Below, piece by piece: positions 1 to 6,123 of a stretch of 9,856 nucleotides of DNA (position 1 is the first letter of the stretch; every line of letters begins with the position of its first letter). Below the pieces are notes generated by a model. The model worked only from the letters and a program-made list of their open reading frames with translations, did no database searches and was not told where the DNA came from. The translations under genes were made by a program, and so were the position numbers. This stretch comes from Candidatus Parcubacteria bacterium (GTDB taxonomy: Bacteria; Patescibacteria; Paceibacteria; UBA6257; HR35), in contig BPJI01000010.1 in NCBI GenBank assembly GCA_026004535.1, forward strand, positions 1-9,856. The letters are read 5' to 3'.

Positions 1-355
1 GTGGAACTTCTCGAAGGATGTCATCCTGAGCTTGTCGAAGGATGTCATCCATTGTCCTGTCATTTCGACCCCGACTTGTCGGGGGAGAAATCTTAATATC
101 CTCTACCTTCGGTATAAAGGCTTTACTTTCGGTAGGCAGACTCACATTCGTATGGGATGATAAATCGCCCTGACCATCGTCATTCTGCCTGCCACTAATT
201 GGAACTTGTTTCAGAATCTCCACCGTACCATCTGTAGAAAGTCCATCCACAACAATATGCTCAACATTTTTATAAGTCTGTGAGCGCACCGATTCAATTG
301 CACGGAGTAATCCTGCTTTATTGTTTTTAGTAACTGTAATGATTGAAATTTTCAT
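1..355 (-). CDS. Family 2 glycosyltransferase, N-terminal part, running off the left edge with an in-frame repeat insertion
   Basis: Seen: the ATG is at 355-353 and the frame stays open for 118 codons to the window edge. Residues 1-50 are a clear GT-A/GT2 N-terminus: the first beta strand ISIITVTKNN (3-12), then SQTYKNVEHIVVDGLSTDGT (25-44), which holds the nucleotide-sugar-binding Asp37 and the DGxSTDGT turn typical of WcaE-like cytoplasmic glycosyltransferases. From about residue 53 the protein stops looking like the family. The expected stretch with the ISEPDKGIYDAMNKG-type motif is absent, and the frame instead translates a dispersed palindromic repeat (for example DILRQAQDD). Inference: the gene was hit by an in-frame repeat insertion, and whether the enzyme still works depends on sequence outside the window. 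It would transfer a sugar to the lipid-linked repeat unit at the inner membrane face. A weak AAAGAG lies about 6-11 bases before the start. It could equally be a pseudogene. Confidence 0.8.
   Translation of the reverse strand, partial: MKISIITVTKNNKAGLLRAIESVRSQTYKNVEHIVVDGLSTDGTVEILKQVPISGRQNDDGQGDLSSHTNVSLPTESKAFIPKVEDIKISPPTSRGRNDRTMDDILRQAQDDILREVP
10..199. repeat. Compound dispersed palindromic repeat inside the glycosyltransferase frame
   Basis: Seen: several repeat-like modules lie side by side and are clearly more GC-rich than the rest of the window. TCGAAGGATGTCATCC occurs twice as a direct repeat (11-26 and 35-50). CATCCT (23-28) can pair with AGGATG (39-44). A strong hairpin lies at 62-91. 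CTACC (103-107) pairs with GGTAG (131-135) around an inner TAAAG/CTTTA stem. Known from memory, not searched: near-identical intergenic modules recur many times in Bacteroidota and Ignavibacteriota genomes. The translation (for example ILRQAQDD) resembles peptides often seen in spurious ORFs over such repeats. The exact outer borders are uncertain. Confidence 0.7.
62..91. repeat. Long hairpin within the repeat block
   Basis: Seen: CCCCGAC (69-75) and GTCGGGG (78-84) form a perfect 7-bp GC-rich stem with a TT loop. After a GA/GA mismatch (67-68 against 85-86), ATTTC (62-66) pairs with GAAAT (87-91). It is the most stable-looking structure in the window. No T-run follows on either strand, so it is more likely the core of a REP-like element than a terminator. 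Confidence 0.7.
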
Positions 356-377
356 ACAATACTCTTTGCACTGGTCT

Positions 378-414
378 CTAGGCCTCTGAATGATAAAATA
401 ACAAAACTAGGCCT
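378..414. repeat. Paired CTAGGCCT octamers
   Basis: Seen: CTAGGCCT occurs at 378-385 and again at 407-414. Its AGGCCT core is self-complementary, so the two copies can also be read as an inverted pair able to form a 6-bp stem with a loop of about 23 bases. They bracket the candidate promoter element, so an operator is possible. No regulator is known; this is a structural note only. Confidence 0.4.
402..409 (-). promoter_or_regulatory. Candidate Bacteroidota-type -7 promoter element before the left-end glycosyltransferase
   Basis: Seen: read on the minus strand this is TAGTTTTG, which fits the TAnnTTTG -7 consensus known for the primary sigma factor of Bacteroidota. It lies about 47-54 bases upstream of the ATG at 355, giving a plausible leader of around 40 bases. 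No convincing -33 TTTG element is visible, and AT-rich DNA produces such matches by chance. It would allow transcription of this gene separately from the operon upstream. Confidence 0.25.
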
Positions 415-452
415 TGTTGTAAGAAAAAATAAATTTAGAAATTAGAATAATA

Positions 453-486
453 GTAACGCTGATTAAACTGATTTTCACGAATTAAG
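453..486. repeat. Probable dispersed intergenic motif with repeated CTGATT units
   Basis: Seen: the stretch contains the partial tandem CTGATTAAA / CTGATTTTC, followed by ACGAATTAAG. On the minus strand it begins AATTCGTGAAAATCAG. From memory only, near-identical 30-base segments recur between genes in Bacteroidota and Ignavibacteriota. No copy exists elsewhere in this window to prove repetition. The rest of the gap between the two glycosyltransferases (356-527) shows no ORF and no convincing terminator. Confidence 0.3.
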
Positions 487-527
487 AATGCTAAACGTTC
501 ATCATTTTTCTTTAATCTTATGCCAAA

Positions 528-1430
528 TTATTTACTAACATCAATCCCATATTCTTTCAAAATGTAGTTTTTAATTTTTTCTTTATCATTTCCACATTTC
601 ATTTTTATTTCAAAGATAATTGCATCTACAAGTGTACGATACCACCAGCCCTGTAAAAAGTGCCAGAGAAATCCTTCTTTTCCTTCAAGAAAACCTAACT
701 TAAAAACATACCTGTAAAGAAAATAAAGAAATGAGCGCACAAACAATGGCTGCTTTGCATACTTATATTTTCTTCTTCGTTTAGTTTCTGCCTGAGGACT
801 TAACTTAACATTTACATTTTTATTCTCAATTAAGCCAAGCTCAATATCAAGCAAATCAATTGCTTCACGAATAGCGTAACCATTATGCTTTGAAGTCCAC
901 CAATTTAAGTTATTTAGGTTATGATCAACAAAATCATTTTCAAATTCCACTGATGAGCCTTCAAGAAGAACGATATGCTCGTCCATCCAGCGCTGTTCGC
1001 AGATGGCTTTTTTGTATTTAAACAAACGAAGAAGCTTTACAGGATAAGTACCTCTTTTTATCCATTTTCCTAAAAATATGTGTCGTCTTTTGAAAACAAT
1101 TCCGGTAATATCCTCAGAAAGGGAGGGGAGTTTTTCTATTATTTCCTGTTGTAACTCAGGAGTTAAATATTCATCCGCATCTAATCTTAAAACCCACTTA
1201 GTATTTATCGGTAAATTTTCAAGTGCCCAATTAAATTGTTTTGCTTGATTACCAGGCCATTTGTTTGTAAAAATCTTAGCTCCTAAGTAATCAGCAATTT
1301 CAATAGTATTATCTGTAGAAAAGGAGTCAACAATATAAACATCTTTTGCAATACTCTTAACACTTTCTATACAACGCTTGATGAGTACTTCTTCGTTAAA
1401 AGTTAGTATGATTACACTAAGATCAGACAT
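528..1430 (-). CDS. Family 2 glycosyltransferase, WaaE/LgtF (beta-1,4-glucosyltransferase-like) type
   Basis: Likely transfers a sugar from a nucleotide donor to a lipid-linked glycan on the cytoplasmic membrane face. Seen in the 300-residue protein: LSVIILTFNEE (4-14), the VDSFSTDNT turn (34-42), the metal-binding DxD in LRLDADE (Asp84, Asp86), and WMDEH (148-152), whose Asp/Glu fits the catalytic base region of this subgroup. A hydrophobic, aromatic C-terminal stretch (about 229-268) probably lies on the membrane. Length is usual for the family. Start: ATG at 1430 gives the typical MxxLSVII opening. A GTG at 1439, overlapping the stop of the upstream acetyltransferase gene by one base, would add three residues and cannot be excluded. 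It is the last intact gene of the tightly packed operon. The family is clear; donor and linkage are unknown. Confidence 0.92.
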   Translation of the reverse strand: MSDLSVIILTFNEEVLIKRCIESVKSIAKDVYIVDSFSTDNTIEIADYLGAKIFTNKWPGNQAKQFNWALENLPINTKWVLRLDADEYLTPELQQEIIEKLPSLSEDITGIVFKRRHIFLGKWIKRGTYPVKLLRLFKYKKAICEQRWMDEHIVLLEGSSVEFENDFVDHNLNNLNWWTSKHNGYAIREAIDLLDIELGLIENKNVNVKLSPQAETKRRRKYKYAKQPLFVRSFLYFLYRYVFKLGFLEGKEGFLWHFLQGWWYRTLVDAIIFEIKMKCGNDKEKIKNYILKEYGIDVSK

Positions 1431-1438
1431 GCCTAACA

Positions 1439-1960
1439 CTATTCTTTTATTTCTCTTTTCTTAATAAACTTTGCAGGATTTCCGCCAACAACTGTCCAGG
1501 GTTCGACATCCTTTACAACTACTGCACGTGCAGCAACTACAGCACCTTTACCAATAGTGACACCCATATTAATGAAAGCATCAGCTGCAACCCATGCTTT
1601 TTGCTCGATAATTATGGGCGAAGCTATCAATGGATGATTTTTGTCATAAATATCGTGAGATGCTGTACATAAATAACTTTTTTGAGAGACAGTGGCATTT
1701 GCACCAAGTTTAACTAGAGCGACATTATAACAATCAACATAAGGACCGAGCCAAGCATTTTCTTCTAATACAAGATTCCATGGAGCCCATATTTTGCACG
1801 AAGAATAGACCCCTGATCCTTTTTTTAATTTAGCACCAAATAAACGCAATAGAAATTTACGCCATGGATTGAATATTTTTGATGGAAAAGGACGGAATAA
1901 TATATAATATGCTATATTCCAAATGAATCTTGCAATTTTATTTTTTTTTGAAAGAATCAT
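1439..1960 (-). CDS. WcaF-like left-handed beta-helix acetyltransferase
   Basis: Probably O- or N-acetylates a sugar of the repeat unit using acetyl-CoA. Seen in 173 residues: a basic/hydrophobic N-terminus (1-45) with the FRPFPSKIFNPWRKFLLRLFGA segment typical of WcaF-type enzymes, then imperfect hexapeptide repeats from about 48 to 158. TASHDIYD (99-106) carries His102, the family's conserved catalytic-type histidine. The C-terminal tail is GGNPAKFIKKR (159-169), the usual end of this acyltransferase group. The start ATG overlaps the stop of the upstream oxidoreductase gene in ATGA (1957-1960), indicating translational coupling. Odd: codons 4-7 contain a run of nine A residues (1941-1949 on the plus strand), where slippage would switch the gene off. 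The tail is identical to that of the second acetyltransferase at 7909-8505. Substrate unknown. Confidence 0.93.
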   Translation of the reverse strand: MILSKKNKIARFIWNIAYYILFRPFPSKIFNPWRKFLLRLFGAKLKKGSGVYSSCKIWAPWNLVLEENAWLGPYVDCYNVALVKLGANATVSQKSYLCTASHDIYDKNHPLIASPIIIEQKAWVAADAFINMGVTIGKGAVVAARAVVVKDVEPWTVVGGNPAKFIKKREIKE

Positions 1961-3321
1961 TTCCTAAAATAATTTGTTATGTATTCTTCAATTAAAGGGA
2001 AAACTGCGGCAGTTAGATTAATACCACCGGCTCTTGGTAAAATACCTGTGTTTACAACTAGCATATTAGTAAACATATTGAAGTACTCTTTTACTGAATT
2101 AAAATCGCAAATCATACCATATGGGTGATATGTATCTACATATTTTTCGACCTGAATTTCTGAAAAACATTCTTCAAATGATACATTATTATCCATCAAA
2201 TACTGCTTTATTAATTGTTTAACCTTCCTAAGAATTAATGATGTATTTTTATTAATTGAAAAATTCACCTCTAAAGTCATTTCATTAAATTTATCTTTTT
2301 GTTTCGATAACCTAACAAAACAATCTTTATTTGGATTTTCAATATCTATATAAAAATACCATTCACCTTTATATACATATATCTTTCTAAGCATTAATAA
2401 ATACCAAATAAAAAGGAAAACATATGGTAAATCTTTTAATACTGATTTAATAATTTTCGGGCTGAACTTACGTTCAAATAGTAAAACTTTAAGGTTATTA
2501 AAAAATGAAAATTCAGAATTAAAAATGGGGTTAACAAAAAAAGACACCCCATCAATTTCACCAATTATTCTTTTTGTGATTAATGATGAACCTTTTATTC
2601 TGAAAGAAAAATCCTCAGTATTTATTTTAGTTGGACCTTTAATTTTAAATACTTTTTGCGAAAGATGGTCAGAAAATCTTACATTACATTGTTCTAGTAG
2701 GCCGGATACCATTAAAATTCGAATACTTTCAAATGCACCGGCTGCAAGAAAATAATGATCAAAAGATTCCTCCTTTTTAATACCATTTTGTTTGTAAACA
2801 ATGCCCTTAACAGTATTGTAACCATTTGTTAATATTTTTATAACCCTTGCGTTTGAAATTATTTTAATATTTTTTCTTTTATTGATTTTAAAGTATTTGA
2901 AGAGATTCCTGTTAAAATAGCTGAGCCATATCCCAGTCTTAATAAAAAGTTTATCGGAGATATTTCTTTCAATATAGTTAGATTTAATTCCAAAAGTGCG
3001 GAATATCTGCTCTTTATATTTAATATTTAAATCAACAATATCCTTTAAATATGGCGAAGGATTAGAGAAATCTCTTTCGGAAAATGTTAATAATTGCCCA
3101 CCCCATTTAGCCGATGTACCGCCAAAACCAAAAAATCGTCCTTTTGATAGGCCACTATAATTTCCATTAATAACATTTGATTTATATCCAATTTCACCTT
3201 CATTTTTTATATCCCATGTACCAACTTCAAATAAGGATATTTTAATTTCAGGAAATTTATTTAACAGAGAATTAACTATGTAACTGCCGTATGTTCCGGC
3301 ACCGATAACTGCTACATTCAT
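1957..3321 (-). CDS. GMC-like FAD-dependent oxidoreductase
   Basis: A flavoprotein of GMC (glucose-methanol-choline) type, probably oxidising a hydroxyl of a sugar or sugar-lipid. Seen in 454 residues: an N-terminal FAD-binding Rossmann fold with GAGTYG (7-12) and acidic Glu32 at the end of the second strand. FGGTSAKWGGQ (66-76) matches the flavin-contact glycine-rich loop, and FLAAGAFESIRIL (191-203) the second FAD contact. The C-terminal domain has YHPYGM (398-403), where His399 fits the GMC active-site histidine, and GILPRAGGINLTAAVFPL (426-442), the standard end with Asn435. No signal peptide is seen, so it is cytoplasmic. It is somewhat shorter than typical GMC oxidases. It is joined by ATGA overlaps to the SDR gene upstream (3318-3321) and the acetyltransferase gene downstream. 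Inference: the two redox enzymes act on the same intermediate. The true substrate is unknown. Confidence 0.88.
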   Translation of the reverse strand: MNVAVIGAGTYGSYIVNSLLNKFPEIKISLFEVGTWDIKNEGEIGYKSNVINGNYSGLSKGRFFGFGGTSAKWGGQLLTFSERDFSNPSPYLKDIVDLNIKYKEQIFRTFGIKSNYIERNISDKLFIKTGIWLSYFNRNLFKYFKINKRKNIKIISNARVIKILTNGYNTVKGIVYKQNGIKKEESFDHYFLAAGAFESIRILMVSGLLEQCNVRFSDHLSQKVFKIKGPTKINTEDFSFRIKGSSLITKRIIGEIDGVSFFVNPIFNSEFSFFNNLKVLLFERKFSPKIIKSVLKDLPYVFLFIWYLLMLRKIYVYKGEWYFYIDIENPNKDCFVRLSKQKDKFNEMTLEVNFSINKNTSLILRKVKQLIKQYLMDNNVSFEECFSEIQVEKYVDTYHPYGMICDFNSVKEYFNMFTNMLVVNTGILPRAGGINLTAAVFPLIEEYITNYFRK

Positions 3322-4193
3322 ATTTGATTAAAATTCATTTTAAGTTTTTTTTGGGTAATTGAACAATCGAAATGCGTCGATTTAAAAAGTCCCGCTATCT
3401 GATTGAACTGAGTTTTATTAAGTAATTTTATCTGTAATAAAAATTTAGCAGTAAATAAAGTTACTGCTTTCGGCAATACAATAACCCTCTGTATTTGCAA
3501 ATCTTTAACAAATCTATACTTAGTGTAATTAGGATCTGATAAAATAAGATAAACAGGTTCAAATGAATCACTGTTTAATATCTTTAAAATGGCTTGATGT
3601 AATAAATCTCTATTGGTGGTAGGTAAAATAGTAGTTTTATTGCCAAGTAGTATATTTATTCCGAATGGTAACCTTTTAAAAATACCTGCAGTACTGATTT
3701 TGTTTTTATCTGCAATAATAAATCCTGGTCTGATAAAGGAAATATTAAGAAAATCTTCTTCTAGATTCATTAAATAATTGTCTACAGCAATTTTAACTTT
3801 AGAGTAATTTCCCTTTAAATCCGGATTTTTTTCAATATCTGAATATTCATTAATAATTGTAGCATCATTTGGATAAACGCTTATCGATGAAATCTGAATT
3901 AAATGTTTTACATGATTATTTTTGCAAAATTTTACGACTTCTTTAATAAAATTGATGTTGGATTGAACACTTTGATCTTTTAAAATTATATAGTTGATAA
4001 CTACATCAAAATTCTTATTTAGATATTTGTTTTTTGATAATTCTAAAACATCACCACTCACAAAATCACCATTAATGGCCTCATCTCCTCTGTTAAAACA
4101 GGTTACTTCGAATCTTGTATTGTGTAATAATTCATACAAACCACTAGCCGCAAAACTTCTTGAACCCAATATTAGAACCTTTTTACCAATCAT
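3318..4193 (-). CDS. NAD(P)-dependent epimerase/dehydratase-like protein (extended SDR)
   Basis: A Rossmann-fold short-chain dehydrogenase/reductase, 291 residues, likely acting on a sugar nucleotide or lipid-linked sugar. Seen: the first strand KVLILGSRSFAASG (5-18), FVSGDVLEL (44-52) as the adenine-side Asp region, SSISVY (102-107) with the catalytic serine, the catalytic YxxxK pair Tyr130/Lys134 in YSKVK, and RPG (155-157), all in the order and spacing of extended SDRs. Odd: the nucleotide-binding GxxGxxG is degenerate, with Gly10 kept and the second and third glycines apparently replaced by Ser13 and Ala16. Cofactor binding may therefore be atypical. An AGG sits 9-11 bases before the ATG. 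The FkbM gene ends 18 bases upstream, and its own stop overlaps the start of the oxidoreductase gene. It could be a reductase, epimerase or dehydratase; the sequence does not decide. Confidence 0.87.
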   Translation of the reverse strand: MIGKKVLILGSRSFAASGLYELLHNTRFEVTCFNRGDEAINGDFVSGDVLELSKNKYLNKNFDVVINYIILKDQSVQSNINFIKEVVKFCKNNHVKHLIQISSISVYPNDATIINEYSDIEKNPDLKGNYSKVKIAVDNYLMNLEEDFLNISFIRPGFIIADKNKISTAGIFKRLPFGINILLGNKTTILPTTNRDLLHQAILKILNSDSFEPVYLILSDPNYTKYRFVKDLQIQRVIVLPKAVTLFTAKFLLQIKLLNKTQFNQIAGLFKSTHFDCSITQKKLKMNFNQI

Positions 4194-4211
4194 TTATTAT
4201 TACCTGTATTT

Positions 4212-4901
4212 TTAATTGCGCCCTCTTGTTGCAATAATATGCGATGGATCAATCCATTTAACTTTAAAATTATTTTGTGTCAAAGTATTAACTATTTGAT
4301 GTGGAGCGTCTTTCTGTCCGTTGTTTTCCAATAATTTAAAATGTACTTCAATAGCTACTACCATTACCTTTTCGTTTTTAAGTGTAGCTTTCATTCCTTT
4401 CAAGACCTCTAATTCATATCCCTCAACATCTATTTTAATAACATTAGGTACCGTTTTATTTTCCTGAATAACATTATCCAAGGTTTTAACAGTTACTAAA
4501 ATATCATTTTCGCCACGTTCGGTTTTTAATTTTGATGTGGCATTTAGTTTATCATTGCCTATGCTCATAGGAAATTCACCGTTATTACTGCTTAATGCAA
4601 AGGGATAAACTACAAGATTTTTATATAAGGGGAGTAGATCGGAAATAACAACATTACATTCAGGCACTGGTTCGAATGCAAAAACCTTACCGGCAGTAGC
4701 TTTTAAAAGAAATTTCTTTGTATAAAATCCTCTGTTTGCGCCAATGTCATATATTATATCGTTTTCTTTTATAAGTGCCAATAAAGAATTTTCAAATTTT
4801 GCTTCATAATCTTTTTTAATATAAAATTTTGCAAGGCATTTTGTAAAACCGGTTTTTCTTAAAAAAGAGCGTAATTTTATAAAAAGTTTTTCTTGATACA
4901 T
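4212..4901 (-). CDS. FkbM family SAM-dependent methyltransferase
   Basis: Transfers a methyl group from S-adenosylmethionine, in this setting most likely to a sugar hydroxyl of the glycan. Seen in 229 residues: SAM motif I in YDIGANRGFYT (51-61), motif II in FAFEPVPE (74-81), with Glu77 expected to hold the ribose, and KIDVEGYELEVLKG (156-169), the hallmark FkbM motif. About 40 residues precede the domain, with basic residues (RSFLRK, KFYIKK) that may hold it to the membrane. Length is normal and all key motifs are present. The preceding glycosyltransferase gene ends 32 bases upstream, with no promoter or terminator apparent between them. Methylated sugars are common in surface polysaccharides and can cap chains, but acceptor and position cannot be read from sequence. 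Confidence 0.93.
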   Translation of the reverse strand: MYQEKLFIKLRSFLRKTGFTKCLAKFYIKKDYEAKFENSLLALIKENDIIYDIGANRGFYTKKFLLKATAGKVFAFEPVPECNVVISDLLPLYKNLVVYPFALSSNNGEFPMSIGNDKLNATSKLKTERGENDILVTVKTLDNVIQENKTVPNVIKIDVEGYELEVLKGMKATLKNEKVMVVAIEVHFKLLENNGQKDAPHQIVNTLTQNNFKVKWIDPSHIIATRGRN

Positions 4902-4933
4902 ATCATTCTAGCTCAAATTTATTTATATAATAT

Positions 4934-6082
4934 TTATGTTAATACAAACCCGGGTTTTTCTTTTTTATATAATATCCATTCATACAATTGAATCATTTTC
5001 TGTGCAACTGATTCAATTGAATAATTTTTTTCAATAAGCTTTCTTCCATTCAATCCAATTTGTTTTCTTTCCCCATCAGAAAGTTGCATTGCTTCTGTTA
5101 ATGCTTTTGTAAGTGGCTCTACTCCAATATCAATCCACCAGCCGGCATTATGTGTATTTAACTCTTCCCAAGGTGCGCCTTTTGTAGTAATTACAGGTAC
5201 TCCACAAGCTAATGCTTCAGCCACAACCATCCCAAAATTTTCACTGTAGGTTGGTAGAACAAATAAATCAGCTTTTTGGTACATGTTTAATTTATCTTCA
5301 CCGAATTTAGCTCCTATAATTTCAATCTCATTTTCTAAATTGTTTCTTTTAATGAGATGAGTTAAACTATTAATGTATTTTGGTTCACCATTACCAGCAA
5401 TTTTTATAACCCATCCGTTTCGTATTTCTTTTTCAATCTTTGCCCAGGCTTCAATTAATAATTCAATTCCTTTTTTAGGATGAATCCTTGAAAGAAATAA
5501 GATCGTTCTGATTTCTTTTGATCTGGATTGTTCTTTTGCAGGGAATTCTGATAAATTTAATCCGTTTGGAATAACAGCTATCGGATTACTCAATCCTAAC
5601 TTACGAATGTTTTCTGCTTCCATTTTAGCAGTAGCATGAATACAACTGGCGTTTGCAATATCTTTGTATTGATAAAACCATAAAGCCAATTTTTTTTTAA
5701 ATTTGCTTTGTTCTAAAGACCAGGGTTCAAGCATGCCCCTTGGAGATATTACATAGGGCTTAATTTTTTGTCTTGAAGCTCTGCACATGTAATGTACTGG
5801 TAATTGCCAAAGTCCGTGTCCATGATAGATATCAGTACTAATATCTTCTTTTAGGAATTTAGAGAATGAATTTGAATATCCAAATCTCAAATTAGCAGGT
5901 GGATCAATTGTTTTTATAAAATTTTCTGTGGATATCACTTTATCTTTTGAATTCTTTGACCCGAAACTTAATATCTCAGCATCAATACCTTTCGCTCTAA
6001 GTTCTTTTACCAAAAGATAAACACTTAATGATGGACCTCCGGAATAAATATTTAAGCTGGAAATTGTATTTAGGACTTTCAT
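4934..6082 (-). CDS. Family 4 glycosyltransferase (GT-B fold)
   Basis: A retaining GT-B glycosyltransferase acting at the cytoplasmic membrane on the growing lipid-linked repeat unit. Seen in 382 residues: the N-terminal GGPS loop (15-18), YHGHGLWQLP (86-95), the ISPRGMLEPW segment (112-121) shared by many polysaccharide GT4 enzymes, and IPNG (171-174). The C-terminal domain starts with FLSRIHPKKG (196-205), where the basic residues bind the donor diphosphate, and contains the EX7E motif Glu281-Glu289 in ENFGMVVAE. Length is usual. Odd: an A9 run (plus-strand T9 at 5690-5698) falls in codons 129-131 after TTT, a possible slippage site. Just upstream lies the remnant of a different GT4 gene, so this copy may have outlived or replaced a lost neighbour. 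Sugar donor unknown. Confidence 0.95.
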   Translation of the reverse strand: MKVLNTISSLNIYSGGPSLSVYLLVKELRAKGIDAEILSFGSKNSKDKVISTENFIKTIDPPANLRFGYSNSFSKFLKEDISTDIYHGHGLWQLPVHYMCRASRQKIKPYVISPRGMLEPWSLEQSKFKKKLALWFYQYKDIANASCIHATAKMEAENIRKLGLSNPIAVIPNGLNLSEFPAKEQSRSKEIRTILFLSRIHPKKGIELLIEAWAKIEKEIRNGWVIKIAGNGEPKYINSLTHLIKRNNLENEIEIIGAKFGEDKLNMYQKADLFVLPTYSENFGMVVAEALACGVPVITTKGAPWEELNTHNAGWWIDIGVEPLTKALTEAMQLSDGERKQIGLNGRKLIEKNYSIESVAQKMIQLYEWILYKKEKPGFVLT

Positions 6083-6123
6083 ATCTCAAAACTTTAAAGC
6101 AGATGTCTAAAATATTTTTTCAT

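Noticed and set aside
1..60. CRISPR array suggested by two 16-base direct repeats 24 bases apart
   Set aside because: Only two copies, an 8-base interval instead of a spacer, and the units are part of a known-style palindromic dispersed repeat.
487..527. Rho-independent terminator after the WaaE-like glycosyltransferase gene
   Set aside because: Only a short AACGTT palindrome and no adjacent T-run on the minus strand; no stem of useful stability.
2525..2755. Plus-strand open frame of 76 codons inside the GMC oxidoreductase gene
   Set aside because: It lies wholly antisense to a well-supported gene, has no recognisable domain or ribosome site, and is explained by the AT-rich codon use of the real gene.
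3994..4215. Plus-strand open frame of 73 codons over the SDR start
   Set aside because: Antisense shadow of the SDR 5' end, with no family resemblance.
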